Translations under genes and position numbers: made by a program
DNA from: HKST-UBA178 sp965223815
Lineage (GTDB): Bacteria > Pseudomonadota > Gammaproteobacteria > Chromatiales > Chromatiaceae
Direction: 5' to 3'
DNA: 64,000 nt
Assembly (NCBI GenBank): GCA_965223815.1
Contig: OZ245019.1
Coordinates: 744,001-808,000 of the forward strand
Shown: piece by piece, positions 35,822 to 45,317 of the stretch
How the letters are laid out: each line of letters opens with the position of its first letter
Position numbering within the stretch: the first letter of the stretch is position 1
Notes under the pieces: generated by a model
Seen by the model: the letters and a program-made list of their open reading frames with translations, nothing else
Databases searched by the model: none
What the model was told of the DNA's origin: nothing

Positions 35822-36322
35822 TCATTGTTTCTTTATGTGCAGTTGTACATCGCGGGCGACCATCAATACTTCATTAGCAGAGTACAAGTTTGAAATGGTC
35901 GCTTCGACCTCTACACCCAGCGTTTCCTGATATAGTTTTTGGGCAGAATTGTCTGAACGTGTCGTTACCATGATAGTTTTTATCGTCGCGCCTCTCTCGA
36001 CTAACTGAGACTGTACAATTGGTAGTGATTTTACGATTAGGTTCGCTCCGATTCCGATACTCCGGTAAATCGGTGAGACCGCGATTTGTTCTAGTTCGAT
36101 AACTACGCTTTCCCGGAAACCACTTTTTTGCGTCCATTGAATGAAGCCCAGGATACTGCCTCGCTCAACAGCCACGAAGCATTGTATTCTTGGGTAGGCG
36201 GCTAGATTGCAAGTCATCCATTCCAATGAATGTAATTGTCGGGGAAAAGCCGCTGAGTGGATTACAGCGACGGCGGGAAGATCTCCCTCGGCCATTCTTC
36301 GAACAACCCTTTCAGTATTCAT
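35822..36322 (-). CDS. GNAT-family N-acetyltransferase
   Basis: 166 residues of the Gcn5-related fold. Motif A is present as LEQIAVSPIYRSIGIGANLI, where the usual RxxGxG pyrophosphate loop appears as YRSIGIG. Strand 4 and the V-shaped opening (ERGSILGFIQW) precede it, and the ending MVTTRSDNSAQKLYQETLG is motif B. It transfers acetyl from acetyl-CoA to an amine of unknown identity. There is no close operon partner; the kinase gene downstream lies on the same strand after a 77-base gap. Confidence 0.82.
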   Translation of the reverse strand: MNTERVVRRMAEGDLPAVAVIHSAAFPRQLHSLEWMTCNLAAYPRIQCFVAVERGSILGFIQWTQKSGFRESVVIELEQIAVSPIYRSIGIGANLIVKSLPIVQSQLVERGATIKTIMVTTRSDNSAQKLYQETLGVEVEATISNLYSANEVLMVARDVQLHIKKQ

Positions 36323-36399
36323 AGCATGGTGAAAAAGTATTTACTTCACAAATCAACGACTTCATCTCGATATGAGATAGTGTGTGATTCCAGTCACCG

Positions 36400-37320
36400 T
36401 TATCCTCGAATTTGCGATAATAACTCAACCACCATTTCATGAGATCCTAACTCAGTGCCATCTCTGCCGGCGGTTGCTGCGCCACAAGCGATACCGTTTT
36501 GCAGCGATCGTATGGGCGACTGCCCCTGGCTCAACCCCCAAACAATACCCCCGACCATGGAATCTCCGGCGCCGATGGGATTGCGCTCCTTCACCTCAGG
36601 TGTTTTCACCATTTGCAGACTACCTTTCGTAGCTAGCAGCGCCCCATCTTTACCCATAGAAATAATCACGCTTTTTGGACCCATTGCCAGCACTGCTTCG
36701 GCGATTTCGGCATCGCTGGCATCTTCGCCACATATTGATGCGGTAAGTTCACGCGCCTCTTCCATGTTTGGTTTAGCTATAGTAGGCCCTGCCCTGCACC
36801 CGGCGTGCAGAGGCTCGCCACTGGTATCCAACATCACACTGGCTCCGGCACTCTCGATGATAGCGATCAAACTGGCATAGATGGTTGCGGGTGCACCCGG
36901 TGGGAGACTGCCTGACAGCACCCACCAGTCACCCTGTTTCGCTTGAAGGCGCACTTTGTCAGCGAGTGCGCCAACATCCTCCTGAGTGATGGCGGGTCCA
37001 GCTTCGTTGACTTTCAGATAATGAGAGTTGTCCGATTTAACAATGCTGACATTGGTGCGAGTTTCTCCATCAATCCAGTTGAAGTCTGTTTCGATACCAA
37101 GAACATGGAGTTCCCTCTCCAGTCTCTCGCCGTTTTTCCCGCCGACGAATCCCATTGCAATACTTGGCGTGTTGAGATTAGAGAGCATGCGAGAGACATT
37201 GAATCCTTTTCCTCCGCAATCCATGCGGGAGTCAACCGCACGATTTACCGTATCGTATTCGAATTCCGAAACGGCCAGCTCAAGGTCCACGGCTGGGTTC
37301 AATGTCAATGTGTAAATCAT
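36400..37320 (-). CDS. fruK: 1-phosphofructokinase-type sugar kinase
   Basis: 306 residues of the PfkB ribokinase superfamily, closest in layout to FruK/LacC. Signature 1 is MDCGGKGFNVSRML and signature 2 is NPIGAGDSMVGGIVW, with the catalytic Asp in GAGDS. FruK turns fructose 1-phosphate into fructose 1,6-bisphosphate; LacC relatives use tagatose 6-phosphate. It overlaps the dehydrogenase stop by four bases and is the last gene of the PTS operon. It should therefore phosphorylate the ketose phosphate made by that dehydrogenase. Confidence 0.85.
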   Translation of the reverse strand: MIYTLTLNPAVDLELAVSEFEYDTVNRAVDSRMDCGGKGFNVSRMLSNLNTPSIAMGFVGGKNGERLERELHVLGIETDFNWIDGETRTNVSIVKSDNSHYLKVNEAGPAITQEDVGALADKVRLQAKQGDWWVLSGSLPPGAPATIYASLIAIIESAGASVMLDTSGEPLHAGCRAGPTIAKPNMEEARELTASICGEDASDAEIAEAVLAMGPKSVIISMGKDGALLATKGSLQMVKTPEVKERNPIGAGDSMVGGIVWGLSQGQSPIRSLQNGIACGAATAGRDGTELGSHEMVVELLSQIRG

Positions 37321-39047
37321 AATGGTGTCTTCTGATAATTTTCGTACAAAGCTACTTCGGCTTCGTGGGTCCAGCTGTAACCGGGGCCCAGTTTTGCAGC
37401 CACAGCGGGAAGCGCCTGTTCAAGTTCGTCCAGTGCCAACAAGGGTAGATCGAGCAGCTGGGGAAAGATCAGTACCTTGCCAGGGTAGCGACTTTCCATC
37501 ATGGCCTTAATTCCCTCTTTGGCAACCTTCATACCGCCGATTGCAGCCACGCTGAGCGCCGGTGCAATGGAGCCCTTCAGTGCGTTTTCCATGACCTGGG
37601 ACTGGTCTTCAATGGTCAAGCCCGATGTGCCCGTGTATTGCGCGTTGTCTTGATAGACGCTGCTGAAGTCCAGGGGTGCCAGCGTGCCGTTGGGAACGCC
37701 CGCAAACAAAACGAGCATACCGTTCGCATTCATAAAGGATGCCGCTTCCTCCATTAGTTTGGCGTTGGGAACGCAGACGACCACATCGTCGGCACCCTGA
37801 CCACCATTGGCCTTCATCACAAAATCATGGAAGGTTTCGTTGTCCTCGAGTGGATTAAACATCAGGATCTTGCAATTATTCGCCTCCGCAAGCGGAGTAA
37901 AGCGCGCCTTTATCTCAGACAGGCGTTTATCGTTAATATCACTGATAATAACTAAATCCGGGCCGTCAGGTAGTTCGATTGCACGCTGCACATGCATTTG
38001 TCCCATTGGTCCGCCGGCACCTACAAATACCGCGGCGCCATGGGCTTTCAGATCGCAACGATTGCGTTGTTCACCATATGAATCGGCGATATCGGGACCG
38101 GGGTTTCCAATGAAGGCGATATAATCATAATGGAGACGCCCAACATCGGCGTCGACGAGGCCATCCAGGGGCTCTTTGCCTACCATATTCATGGTACCGC
38201 GCCGGGCGATGCACTTGGCGATGCTGCTCATCAGCTCAGCGGACTTGGGAGACAGCACGACTATGTCGTCGAACCCTTTTCCATTGGTGAATTCGTTGAC
38301 TAATGCTTGGTAGTCACCTGGATTCAGACCGCTTCGGTCGATCACCTCACTTCCTGTCTCTTTCGCGAGCCTTTCCAAGTGCTCCGGGATATCGGTCACA
38401 ATTATTACGCTGGGGGCATCAAGGCCTTTGGAAAACTGGTAGCTGTTTTTATCACCGGGCTGACCGACGATCCACATGACACCGCCTACTTTTGGCTCCA
38501 GGCGACGTCTTTGGGTATATGAGGCCCAAACGCACCCCCAGGGTTCGAGCAGGGCGGCTTCGGCCAGGCCCAATTGATCGGAGACTTTCAACAGGCAGGA
38601 TCCCGCGTCGGTATCCAGAATCTCGGGCCCGATCAAATGAAACTGTGTTAAACCCCCCGGTACCGTATAGCCATAGGCAGTGCTTTTGCCGTTTTGGTAT
38701 ATGTCGGGTTGCATGGCATAGCGTTCACCGGGTTTGAACTGGCCCTTGAGTTTGTCGCCCACCTCAACAATCGTTAGCGAAGCCTCGTGTCCGAGGCGCG
38801 TGGGTTCGGTCTTCAGGTCCCGGTTGTATAGCTTGGGATGCGCGCCACCCTGTGTAATGAGTTTGACATCTGAAAAACAGAGGCCAACCGCATCGATTCG
38901 GACCAGTAACTGGTTATCCCCAGGTTCCGGTACCTCGAAGGATTCGGGTTCGTCGTTTTTTCCAATGCTTTCCACACCGGCACCATACATGTTCCAGGTC
39001 CAGTTACTCTTGGATACCTGCTCGTTTGTTTTGCGAGGGGATGTCAT
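37317..39047 (-). CDS. long zinc-type dehydrogenase with two Rossmann units (SorE-like)
   Basis: 576 residues. ATG 39047 has AGGAGAT four bases upstream. The N-terminus is the GroES-like fold of medium-chain dehydrogenases with zinc ligands in GLCFSD and GHE. It is longer than usual (about 350) because two nucleotide-fold segments occur: a degenerate one near 180-215 and an intact one around 355-380 (VFVGAGGPMGQMHVQRAIEL). This resembles L-sorbose-1-phosphate reductase SorE. Between a hexitol-type PTS and a FruK-type kinase it probably oxidises a hexitol phosphate to a ketose phosphate. The exact isomer is not shown by the sequence. Confidence 0.75.
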   Translation of the reverse strand: MTSPRKTNEQVSKSNWTWNMYGAGVESIGKNDEPESFEVPEPGDNQLLVRIDAVGLCFSDVKLITQGGAHPKLYNRDLKTEPTRLGHEASLTIVEVGDKLKGQFKPGERYAMQPDIYQNGKSTAYGYTVPGGLTQFHLIGPEILDTDAGSCLLKVSDQLGLAEAALLEPWGCVWASYTQRRRLEPKVGGVMWIVGQPGDKNSYQFSKGLDAPSVIIVTDIPEHLERLAKETGSEVIDRSGLNPGDYQALVNEFTNGKGFDDIVVLSPKSAELMSSIAKCIARRGTMNMVGKEPLDGLVDADVGRLHYDYIAFIGNPGPDIADSYGEQRNRCDLKAHGAAVFVGAGGPMGQMHVQRAIELPDGPDLVIISDINDKRLSEIKARFTPLAEANNCKILMFNPLEDNETFHDFVMKANGGQGADDVVVCVPNAKLMEEAASFMNANGMLVLFAGVPNGTLAPLDFSSVYQDNAQYTGTSGLTIEDQSQVMENALKGSIAPALSVAAIGGMKVAKEGIKAMMESRYPGKVLIFPQLLDLPLLALDELEQALPAVAAKLGPGYSWTHEAEVALYENYQKTPL

Positions 39048-39145
39048 GTCAATCTCCTGTACGGAATTCGTTTTAAATGTTTCAGACGTCGTCAAGGGAA
39101 TGACGACCGCCGTTGTCTGCAAATTTCCGGTTAAACCGAAAAGGG

Positions 39146-41794
39146 TTAGGTGAGATCCGTCCGATCCTTGTACAGCGCTCTGATTTCGGCAGAAGACTCG
39201 AGTGTCAACGCTCTATGGGCTTTTTCCCGCAGCTGTTTGAAGGAAACAGAGCGAATCAAGAGCTTTAATGCCGGGATATTCGCCGGGCTGACAGAGATTT
39301 CCTTAACTCCAAGTCCAAGCAGAATACTTGCCAAATCAGGGTCTGCAGCCATATTTCCACAAACGCCAACCCACTTCCCGTTGGCGTCGGCCGCCTGCAC
39401 GGTCATTGAGATAAGTTTCAGCAATGCGGGACTAAAACTATCAGCCTCGCTGGCCAGGTCGGGATGCAATCGGTCCATAGCCAAGGTGTACTGGGTCAAA
39501 TCATTCGATCCAATCGAGAAGAAATCGACTTCCTTGGCGAAATGCTCGGCCAGTAGGGCCGCGGAGGGCACTTCCACCATGATGCCCAGAGGCAGTGTTG
39601 GCGCTCCCACTCTGTTTCTGACTTCTTCTGCGATATCTCTGGCTTTACGCCATTCCGAGAATTTGGAAATCATGGGAAACATGATGTGAATGCCGGATTC
39701 AATGCCATTCTCGGCCTGCCAATGGGCAACCCGGTAGATTGCTTCGAGTTGATGGCGAAACATGCTTTCATGGCGAAACGAGTGACGTATGCCTCTCACC
39801 CCGAGAAAGGGGTTGTCCTCATGGGGCATGTCAAGCCAGGATACGGGCTTGTCGCCGCCAATATCCGCGGTGCGGACCACCAGCTGCCGGGCTCCGAGAG
39901 TGGTAGCGATCTCTTGGAGGGCAACAACCTGCTCCTCAACCGTAGGTTCAACTTTACTGGCTTCAAACATGAACTCGGTCCGCAGCAAGCCCACCCCTTC
40001 GCCGCCATTATCCAGAACCGATTGTGCTTCTGTTGGTTTCGCGATGTTGCAGACGACTTCTATTTGGCGATTATCCGTGGTCACGGCCTGTTCGAATTTC
40101 TGCGCGTTCTCGATTTCCTGCATTTTGTTCCAGGCATCGATTCGACTCCTCGCCTGCTGGATGGTTTTTTCATCAGGAGAAATGATGAAAGAGGACGACT
40201 GAGGATCGACGATCGCCAGTTCACCGGTTTCGACTTGTTGGATTAATCCGCTACCGATCCCGACAATGGCGGGTATACCGAGTGCTCTGGCAAGAATCGC
40301 CATGTGGCTATTGGGCCCGCCCAGTTCCGTGCATATTGCTTTGACAGGCAGGGTATCGAGGCTGGCTGTTTGCGAGGGTGTCAGCTCACTGGCCACCAGA
40401 ATGAAATCTTCGTCTTGCGGAAAGCCAAAATCTCCAGTCTTGTTTTCCAGGATGCGGATGATACGTGAGGACACGTCGTTCATATCGGCTACCCGGGCCT
40501 TGATACGTTCATCGTCAACAGCTTCCAAGGACGCTACCTGATCTTTCATGGCTCGATCCCACGACCAAGCGGCTCTATTACCCTCGCCGATCAGCTGTCT
40601 TGAGTTCTTCAGTATTGCCTCATCACGAAGCAGTTGTGCCTGGGCACGAAAAATCGCCGCCTCCTGCGGGGCATTCTGTTTCATCTCCTGATAGAGGGAG
40701 TCCAGCTGCTCCGATGCTTTCTCTAATGCATCATCCAGTAACGCTAGCTCGCCGGGGATATCGCTGGTTTCCCTTTCCAGATGCCGTTCTTCCTCCTGGA
40801 AAACATGGACAGATGCCATGGCGATACCGGGTGAGGCTGCGGCACCCTGGAAAACCAGTCTCCCTTCCGGAGCGTCAAGGGGCGGCAACGCTTCAAGCGG
40901 ATTGTAGTTACTGAATCCGCTACTTGTTTCGTCAATGGCATCAAGCCCGGCATTGATCAAGGAAACAAGCTCATCGACTGCGACCTCAGCCTCTTCACCC
41001 GAGGCAGAGACAGTAATGCGGTCTCCCTCAATGGCGCCCATTGCCAAAATCTCAGCCATGGACTTTGCGTTCGCTGACCGATCATGATTGCGAAGAAGAA
41101 TATCAGTGCCGGTGAACTTCGAGGCTGCTTCAGAAATCAGGCTGGCAGGCCGGGCGTGCATTCCCTCTTTGTCGACAATGACCGCTTCTGACTTTGTCGG
41201 ATAGTCTTCCGCAGCAACAGCAGCTGAATCGATTTTTTGGCCCAGGGCTGCGGCAATCTCTTTGGCGTCAGCCTTTTCTCCAAGGTGGGTCGCCAAGGGT
41301 TCATCCATCACGACATTGGTGAGCTGAGCAAGAATGTCCAAGTGTTCCTTGCCTTTTGCGGCGATTCCCACAGCCAGTTTCACCACTTCGCCTTTCTCGC
41401 TCCAGGTTATGCCTTTCGGAAATTGGGCTACGACGATACCCGTGCGCACAACCAGGTGTTTCGCTTCGATGGCCCCGTGGGGAATAGCCACACCGTTGAT
41501 AAGATAAGTACTGACTTTCGATTCCCGCTCCAGGAGAGCCGGCGTATAGTCTGCGGAGACATAACCCGACTTGAGCATTTGCTCAGAGATGAGTTGGAGC
41601 GCGGCTTTTTTGTCTACGGTGTTCTGAGCCAGCAGGATGTCGTCCAGTGTTAGCTGAACCGAAGAGTGGTGAGATTCGTCTGCCTCAGCTTCTGGCTGTT
41701 TGGTTTGCCTCTCCGTTTCCGAGGGGAGGGATTCAGCGTTATGTTCTTCGGTGGCGTTTTTACTGCCTGGAAAAATACTTTTGAAAAAGGCCAT
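39146..41794 (-). CDS. PTS multiphosphoryl transfer protein (EIIA-HPr-EI)
   Basis: 882 residues from ATG 41794, with AGGAGAGGAATA upstream. There are three fused phosphotransfer modules: a fructose/mannitol-type EIIA (active His106 in NGVAIPHGA), HPr (His213 in GMHARPASLI), and a full enzyme I (His497 in GGPNSHMAILAR, with the PEP-binding barrel block GVCGNMAADP near the end). This is the FruB/FruI layout of Pseudomonas, in which one protein relays phosphate from PEP to an EIIB. A polar, Glu/Gln-rich linker occupies residues 10-45. It feeds the EIICB just upstream. The operon also holds a second, separate EIIA. Confidence 0.93.
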   Translation of the reverse strand: MAFFKSIFPGSKNATEEHNAESLPSETERQTKQPEAEADESHHSSVQLTLDDILLAQNTVDKKAALQLISEQMLKSGYVSADYTPALLERESKVSTYLINGVAIPHGAIEAKHLVVRTGIVVAQFPKGITWSEKGEVVKLAVGIAAKGKEHLDILAQLTNVVMDEPLATHLGEKADAKEIAAALGQKIDSAAVAAEDYPTKSEAVIVDKEGMHARPASLISEAASKFTGTDILLRNHDRSANAKSMAEILAMGAIEGDRITVSASGEEAEVAVDELVSLINAGLDAIDETSSGFSNYNPLEALPPLDAPEGRLVFQGAAASPGIAMASVHVFQEEERHLERETSDIPGELALLDDALEKASEQLDSLYQEMKQNAPQEAAIFRAQAQLLRDEAILKNSRQLIGEGNRAAWSWDRAMKDQVASLEAVDDERIKARVADMNDVSSRIIRILENKTGDFGFPQDEDFILVASELTPSQTASLDTLPVKAICTELGGPNSHMAILARALGIPAIVGIGSGLIQQVETGELAIVDPQSSSFIISPDEKTIQQARSRIDAWNKMQEIENAQKFEQAVTTDNRQIEVVCNIAKPTEAQSVLDNGGEGVGLLRTEFMFEASKVEPTVEEQVVALQEIATTLGARQLVVRTADIGGDKPVSWLDMPHEDNPFLGVRGIRHSFRHESMFRHQLEAIYRVAHWQAENGIESGIHIMFPMISKFSEWRKARDIAEEVRNRVGAPTLPLGIMVEVPSAALLAEHFAKEVDFFSIGSNDLTQYTLAMDRLHPDLASEADSFSPALLKLISMTVQAADANGKWVGVCGNMAADPDLASILLGLGVKEISVSPANIPALKLLIRSVSFKQLREKAHRALTLESSAEIRALYKDRTDLT

Positions 41795-42021
41795 TATTCC
41801 TCTCCTATCTTGCGATCTTGCCTTCAACTAAGAAGTGCATTGAGCCTTTGGGGCTTTCTCTCGGCTTGATGAGTCCAGTAACTTTGGCGGATGAGAATAA
41901 CCCGGGACACTGGCAGGATCTCCCGGCACATCTACCGATACATGCTATTAGTGCGATGATGATCGGTGATGGACTCCCACGGGGAAGGCTTTGGGTTCAT
42001 CTCATCCACCAGTGCGACTTA

Positions 42022-43398
42022 CTATGTCAATTTGGCGACCAAGTCGTCATAGAAGGCGGCATCCATGAAGTTACCGATACTCAAATGTTGGGCACCGGGT
42101 AACTTGGCTTTCGCCCGGTCCGAGAGTTCCGCCTGAGTGATGACAATGTCAGCCTCCTCCAGATCATTGATGGCAGAGTTCGTTACTTCAATGTCAAGCC
42201 CTGCATCGGCAATCTTATTGCGCAACACGGTGGCCCCCATAGCAGATGATCCCATGCCGGCATCGCAGGCAACGATGATTCGTCTGACCGTACCAGCCAC
42301 TGCCGGGCTCATACCTTTGGATTCAGACTTCATGCTTTCAACGGCCTCCTGTGCAGCGGAGAGGTCGTCGTTCTCAGTCGCATCGCTGCGAACTATTACT
42401 GCAGCAACAAGGAATGATACGGTTGCTGCTACCGCAATGGATGCCAGGGTCAATGCGATCCCCACGCCTGAGGTAGACATCAGCGTTAGTGCAAAAATGG
42501 AACCCGGAGAAGGCGGTCCTGCCAGCGCGTTTCCAGTAATCATGTTGAACGCTACACCTGACATACCACCCGCGATGACAGCCAGGATCAGCTTGGGTTT
42601 CATCAGAATGTATGGGAAGTATATTTCGTGAATGCCGCCGAACAAGTGAATGATCGACGCGCCATAGGCGGATTTTTGTGCAACACCGCGACCGACGAGC
42701 ATATAGGCAAGCAGAACGCCCAGACCGGGACCCGGGTTGGTCTCGATAAGGTAAAAGATCGATTTTCCGGTTTCAGCAGCCTGTTCGGCACCAAGGGGAG
42801 TAAATACGCCATGATTGATGGCGTTATTCAGGAACAGAATCTTGGCGGGCTCGACGATAATGGAGACTAGTGGCAGAAGTTTCTGTTGAACAATCCAGCC
42901 GACGCCATCGCCCAAGCCTTGAGTAACGACAGCGACCACCGGGCCTATCACCTCATAGGCGATCAACGCCAGGATCATTGCGATAATGCCGATGGAGAAG
43001 TTGTTCACCAGCATTTCAAACCCTGGTTTGATCTTTCCATGAATTTTTTCATCGAATTTCTTGATTGCCAGTCCACCAAGCGGTCCGGCAACCATGGCTC
43101 CCATGAACATCGGAATGTCGGCGCCAACGATAACGCCCATAGTGGTTATCGCGCCCGCAACCGCACCACGGTCGCCACCGACAATTTTGCCGCCGGTATA
43201 ACCGATCAGCAGAGGTAACAGATAGGTGATCATGGGGCCTACCAGTTTGGCGAGGTCCTCGTTGGGTAACCATCCCGTGGGTATAAACAGGGCGGTGATA
43301 AGTCCCCATGCGATGAAGGCACCGATATTCGGCATCACCATACTGCTGAGAAATCGCCCAAACGACTGGACGCCTACTTTAAGACTGACACTGGTCAT
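42022..43398 (-). CDS. mtlA: mannitol-type PTS permease EIICB
   Basis: 458 residues. The N-terminal EIIC part has about eight hydrophobic segments, with GVFTPLG and the substrate-site block GGIHEIYFPYILMKP characteristic of the mannitol family. The C-terminal EIIB domain carries the phosphocysteine in VACDAGMGSSAMGA (Cys378). The EIIA domain of E. coli MtlA is absent; the adjacent gene encodes it separately. It imports and phosphorylates a hexitol, most likely mannitol by family. The ATG at 43398 is preceded by GGAGGATTTGAT. Confidence 0.9.
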   Translation of the reverse strand: MTSVSLKVGVQSFGRFLSSMVMPNIGAFIAWGLITALFIPTGWLPNEDLAKLVGPMITYLLPLLIGYTGGKIVGGDRGAVAGAITTMGVIVGADIPMFMGAMVAGPLGGLAIKKFDEKIHGKIKPGFEMLVNNFSIGIIAMILALIAYEVIGPVVAVVTQGLGDGVGWIVQQKLLPLVSIIVEPAKILFLNNAINHGVFTPLGAEQAAETGKSIFYLIETNPGPGLGVLLAYMLVGRGVAQKSAYGASIIHLFGGIHEIYFPYILMKPKLILAVIAGGMSGVAFNMITGNALAGPPSPGSIFALTLMSTSGVGIALTLASIAVAATVSFLVAAVIVRSDATENDDLSAAQEAVESMKSESKGMSPAVAGTVRRIIVACDAGMGSSAMGATVLRNKIADAGLDIEVTNSAINDLEEADIVITQAELSDRAKAKLPGAQHLSIGNFMDAAFYDDLVAKLT

Positions 43399-43418
43399 AT
43401 CAAATCCTCCGTTAGATG

Positions 43419-43913
43419 TTATCCGTTTTGATAGGCTTCGAAAGCTGTGTGTAAACTATCGAGGATTACTTGCTCATCCATTGCCGACTCCCATATTTCC
43501 ATGGTGTCGGTCTGGGTGATTAGCTGGGCGACGGATGAAAAAACGTAAGACTGACTTTGTCTCAGTTTTTTAAGATCATCCTGAGCCGGTGCTGACAACA
43601 AAAAAATGAAACGCACCTTTTCGTCGACGCCGTCCCAAGTGAAATCGTCGCTACTCACGCGCGCAAAGCACAATGTCGGTTCCGAAATATGCTTGGTAAT
43701 GACATGGGGTATGGCAGTTTGCATTCCCGCAAAGGTGCTGACTGTCTCTTCTCTTTTGATGATGTCCTGATAGAGAAGCGCCGGGTTATCGGTTCTATTC
43801 GCACTGAATAAAAGACCGCAAAGACTTCGGATTGCATCGAATTTGGTCTCTGAGTTCAGATTCAGCTGAATGGTCTTTTTTGTAATTAGGCCAGTATGAG
43901 TATCACTCACCAT
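43419..43913 (-). CDS. PTS EIIA component, mannitol/fructose type
   Basis: 164 residues of the PTS_EIIA_2 fold with the phosphorylated histidine in MQTAIPHV (His70). A GGGAGA site lies upstream of the ATG. It is the first gene of the operon, 20 bases before the EIICB. Because the downstream fusion protein also has an EIIA module, this protein is either the true donor to EIIB or a regulatory copy. The tail is slightly longer than MtlF, ending AFEAYQNG. Confidence 0.87.
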   Translation of the reverse strand: MVSDTHTGLITKKTIQLNLNSETKFDAIRSLCGLLFSANRTDNPALLYQDIIKREETVSTFAGMQTAIPHVITKHISEPTLCFARVSSDDFTWDGVDEKVRFIFLLSAPAQDDLKKLRQSQSYVFSSVAQLITQTDTMEIWESAMDEQVILDSLHTAFEAYQNG

Positions 43914-43973
43914 GGTATGTCTCCCGTTAACCTGGCGTAATTGTTGGACAGTGATGTGAGGTAGTCAAATATG

Positions 43974-44134
43974 ATGATTACTTATGACGTCATATAGCTG
44001 GTATTCGGTGAATACCTAGCCAAATCTAGTGTTTAGTAATCAAGTTAGATCAGAAAACGTCAAAATTTCCGACCTGAGAGTTGCCTTGGGTCTTTTCAAT
44101 CAACTAGAATCAAAAACTAATCATAAGTAATCAT
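43974..44134. promoter_or_regulatory. divergent promoter with paired DeoR operator copies
   Basis: ATGATTACTTATGA (43974-43987) and its exact reverse complement TCATAAGTAATCAT (44121-44134) flank the divergent promoter region. A related TTAGTAATCA lies between them (44033-44042). One copy is 61 bases from the EIIA start and the other 12 bases from the regulator start. The arrangement fits loop-forming repression by the DeoR-type protein. Confidence 0.6.
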
Positions 44135-44145
44135 GCAGGTATGCG

Positions 44146-44913
44146 GTGAACTCCCGAGCCCGTCAGAAGCAAATGTTGGACTATTTGCAAGAGCATTCGA
44201 TCGCCACGGTGAGGCAATTGGTGGACGTTTTGAATGCCTCTCCAGCCACTGTCCGCAGAGATATCACAGAATTGGATCGCCTAGGTCAGTTGAAAAAGAT
44301 TCGAAACGGCGCAGAGAAGATTCTTTCTCCCAGTGTCAGCGAGTCTCCGGGTCTGAGGGGGTTCTATCCCAATATTTCAGATTACGGTAACTTTGAAGAG
44401 AACGAGCTCATCGCGCAGAAGGCGGTTGAGTTATGCCAGGAGAGGGACAATATTTTTGTCGGTGAGGGGCAAACCACCTTTCTCATGGGGAAATATCTGT
44501 TGGAAAGAAACGTTCACGTCTATTCCAACTATCTGCCATTGCTGGTCTTTCTGATCTCCGAAGACTTTCCGCACCTGGTTGTTCTGGGTGGGCAATATAT
44601 CAAGAGTCAAAATTTATTGGTCTCGCCGGAAAAACATGCCTCCTACCAGGGGCGCTATCTGTTTTGCAGTGGGGATGGATTAACTGAAGCTGGCTTAACG
44701 AAATCCGCACTGCTCGCCTTTATGGAAGAGAAAAAGATGGTCGAGTATGTCGACAAGGTCATTGCTTTGGTGGATACGGAAAAAATAGGCGTTACGGGTG
44801 GAATACCGCTATTTACACTTGACCAGCTGGATGCGGTTATTACGGGCAAAAATGCGGACCCGGAGATAATAACCCTGTTGGAAAGCAAGAATGTTGCTGT
44901 TTACCTTGTTTAG
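44146..44913 (+). CDS. DeoR-family regulator of the PTS operon
   Basis: 255 residues from GTG 44146. The N-terminal helix-turn-helix is TVRQLVDVLNASPATVRRDI, the DeoR signature. The C-terminal DeoR/ISOCOT-like sugar-phosphate sensor is seen in VGEGQTTFLMGKYLL and the closing DQLDAVITGKNADPE. Family members usually bind a phosphorylated sugar made by the pathway they control. It is divergent from the PTS operon across 232 bases holding matched inverted operator copies, so autoregulation plus control of the PTS genes is likely. Confidence 0.9.
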   Translation: MNSRARQKQMLDYLQEHSIATVRQLVDVLNASPATVRRDITELDRLGQLKKIRNGAEKILSPSVSESPGLRGFYPNISDYGNFEENELIAQKAVELCQERDNIFVGEGQTTFLMGKYLLERNVHVYSNYLPLLVFLISEDFPHLVVLGGQYIKSQNLLVSPEKHASYQGRYLFCSGDGLTEAGLTKSALLAFMEEKKMVEYVDKVIALVDTEKIGVTGGIPLFTLDQLDAVITGKNADPEIITLLESKNVAVYLV

Positions 44914-45317
44914 AGCAGACTGCTTTAGATAGGGACCCAAGAGCGGCCGCCTCGCGGTGATTGTGCGCTGCCGCTTATCGAGCCCCAGCACTCTGCTTGG
45001 AGTCTGACAGCGGTCACCAGAACTGGAAACAGTTTACTTGCCTGATCCGACATCTGCTCTGATATCGTAAAGAAATCCACCTGGGTAAATATTTTTAAAT
45101 TACTGTCCTTGATATGGGATTCAGTAGGTCTCCATCCTATCGCTGGTTTTTGTCGAAATCAAAGCCGTCTATTCGGATCTTGTCCTCATTTTCTTGCACT
45201 ATCGACAGATGCTTAATACCCCGACATGTTTGATGTAGATTAGTTTTGGAGGACCAGGGAATAATTCGCAGCGTTGGTCCGTCTTAAAGAAAACTAAGCA
45301 TAAAAGCGGATTGTTAT
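44914..45317. other. intergenic stretch with a possible ECF-type promoter
   Basis: 404 bases between the DeoR gene and the sigma-factor gene, with no gene evident. Near the right end, GGAATAA (45258) and GTCTTAA (45281) are spaced by 16 bases. They resemble the GGAAC...GTC layout of ECF-dependent promoters and could serve autoregulation. The match is weak and unsupported by a second copy. Confidence 0.3.
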
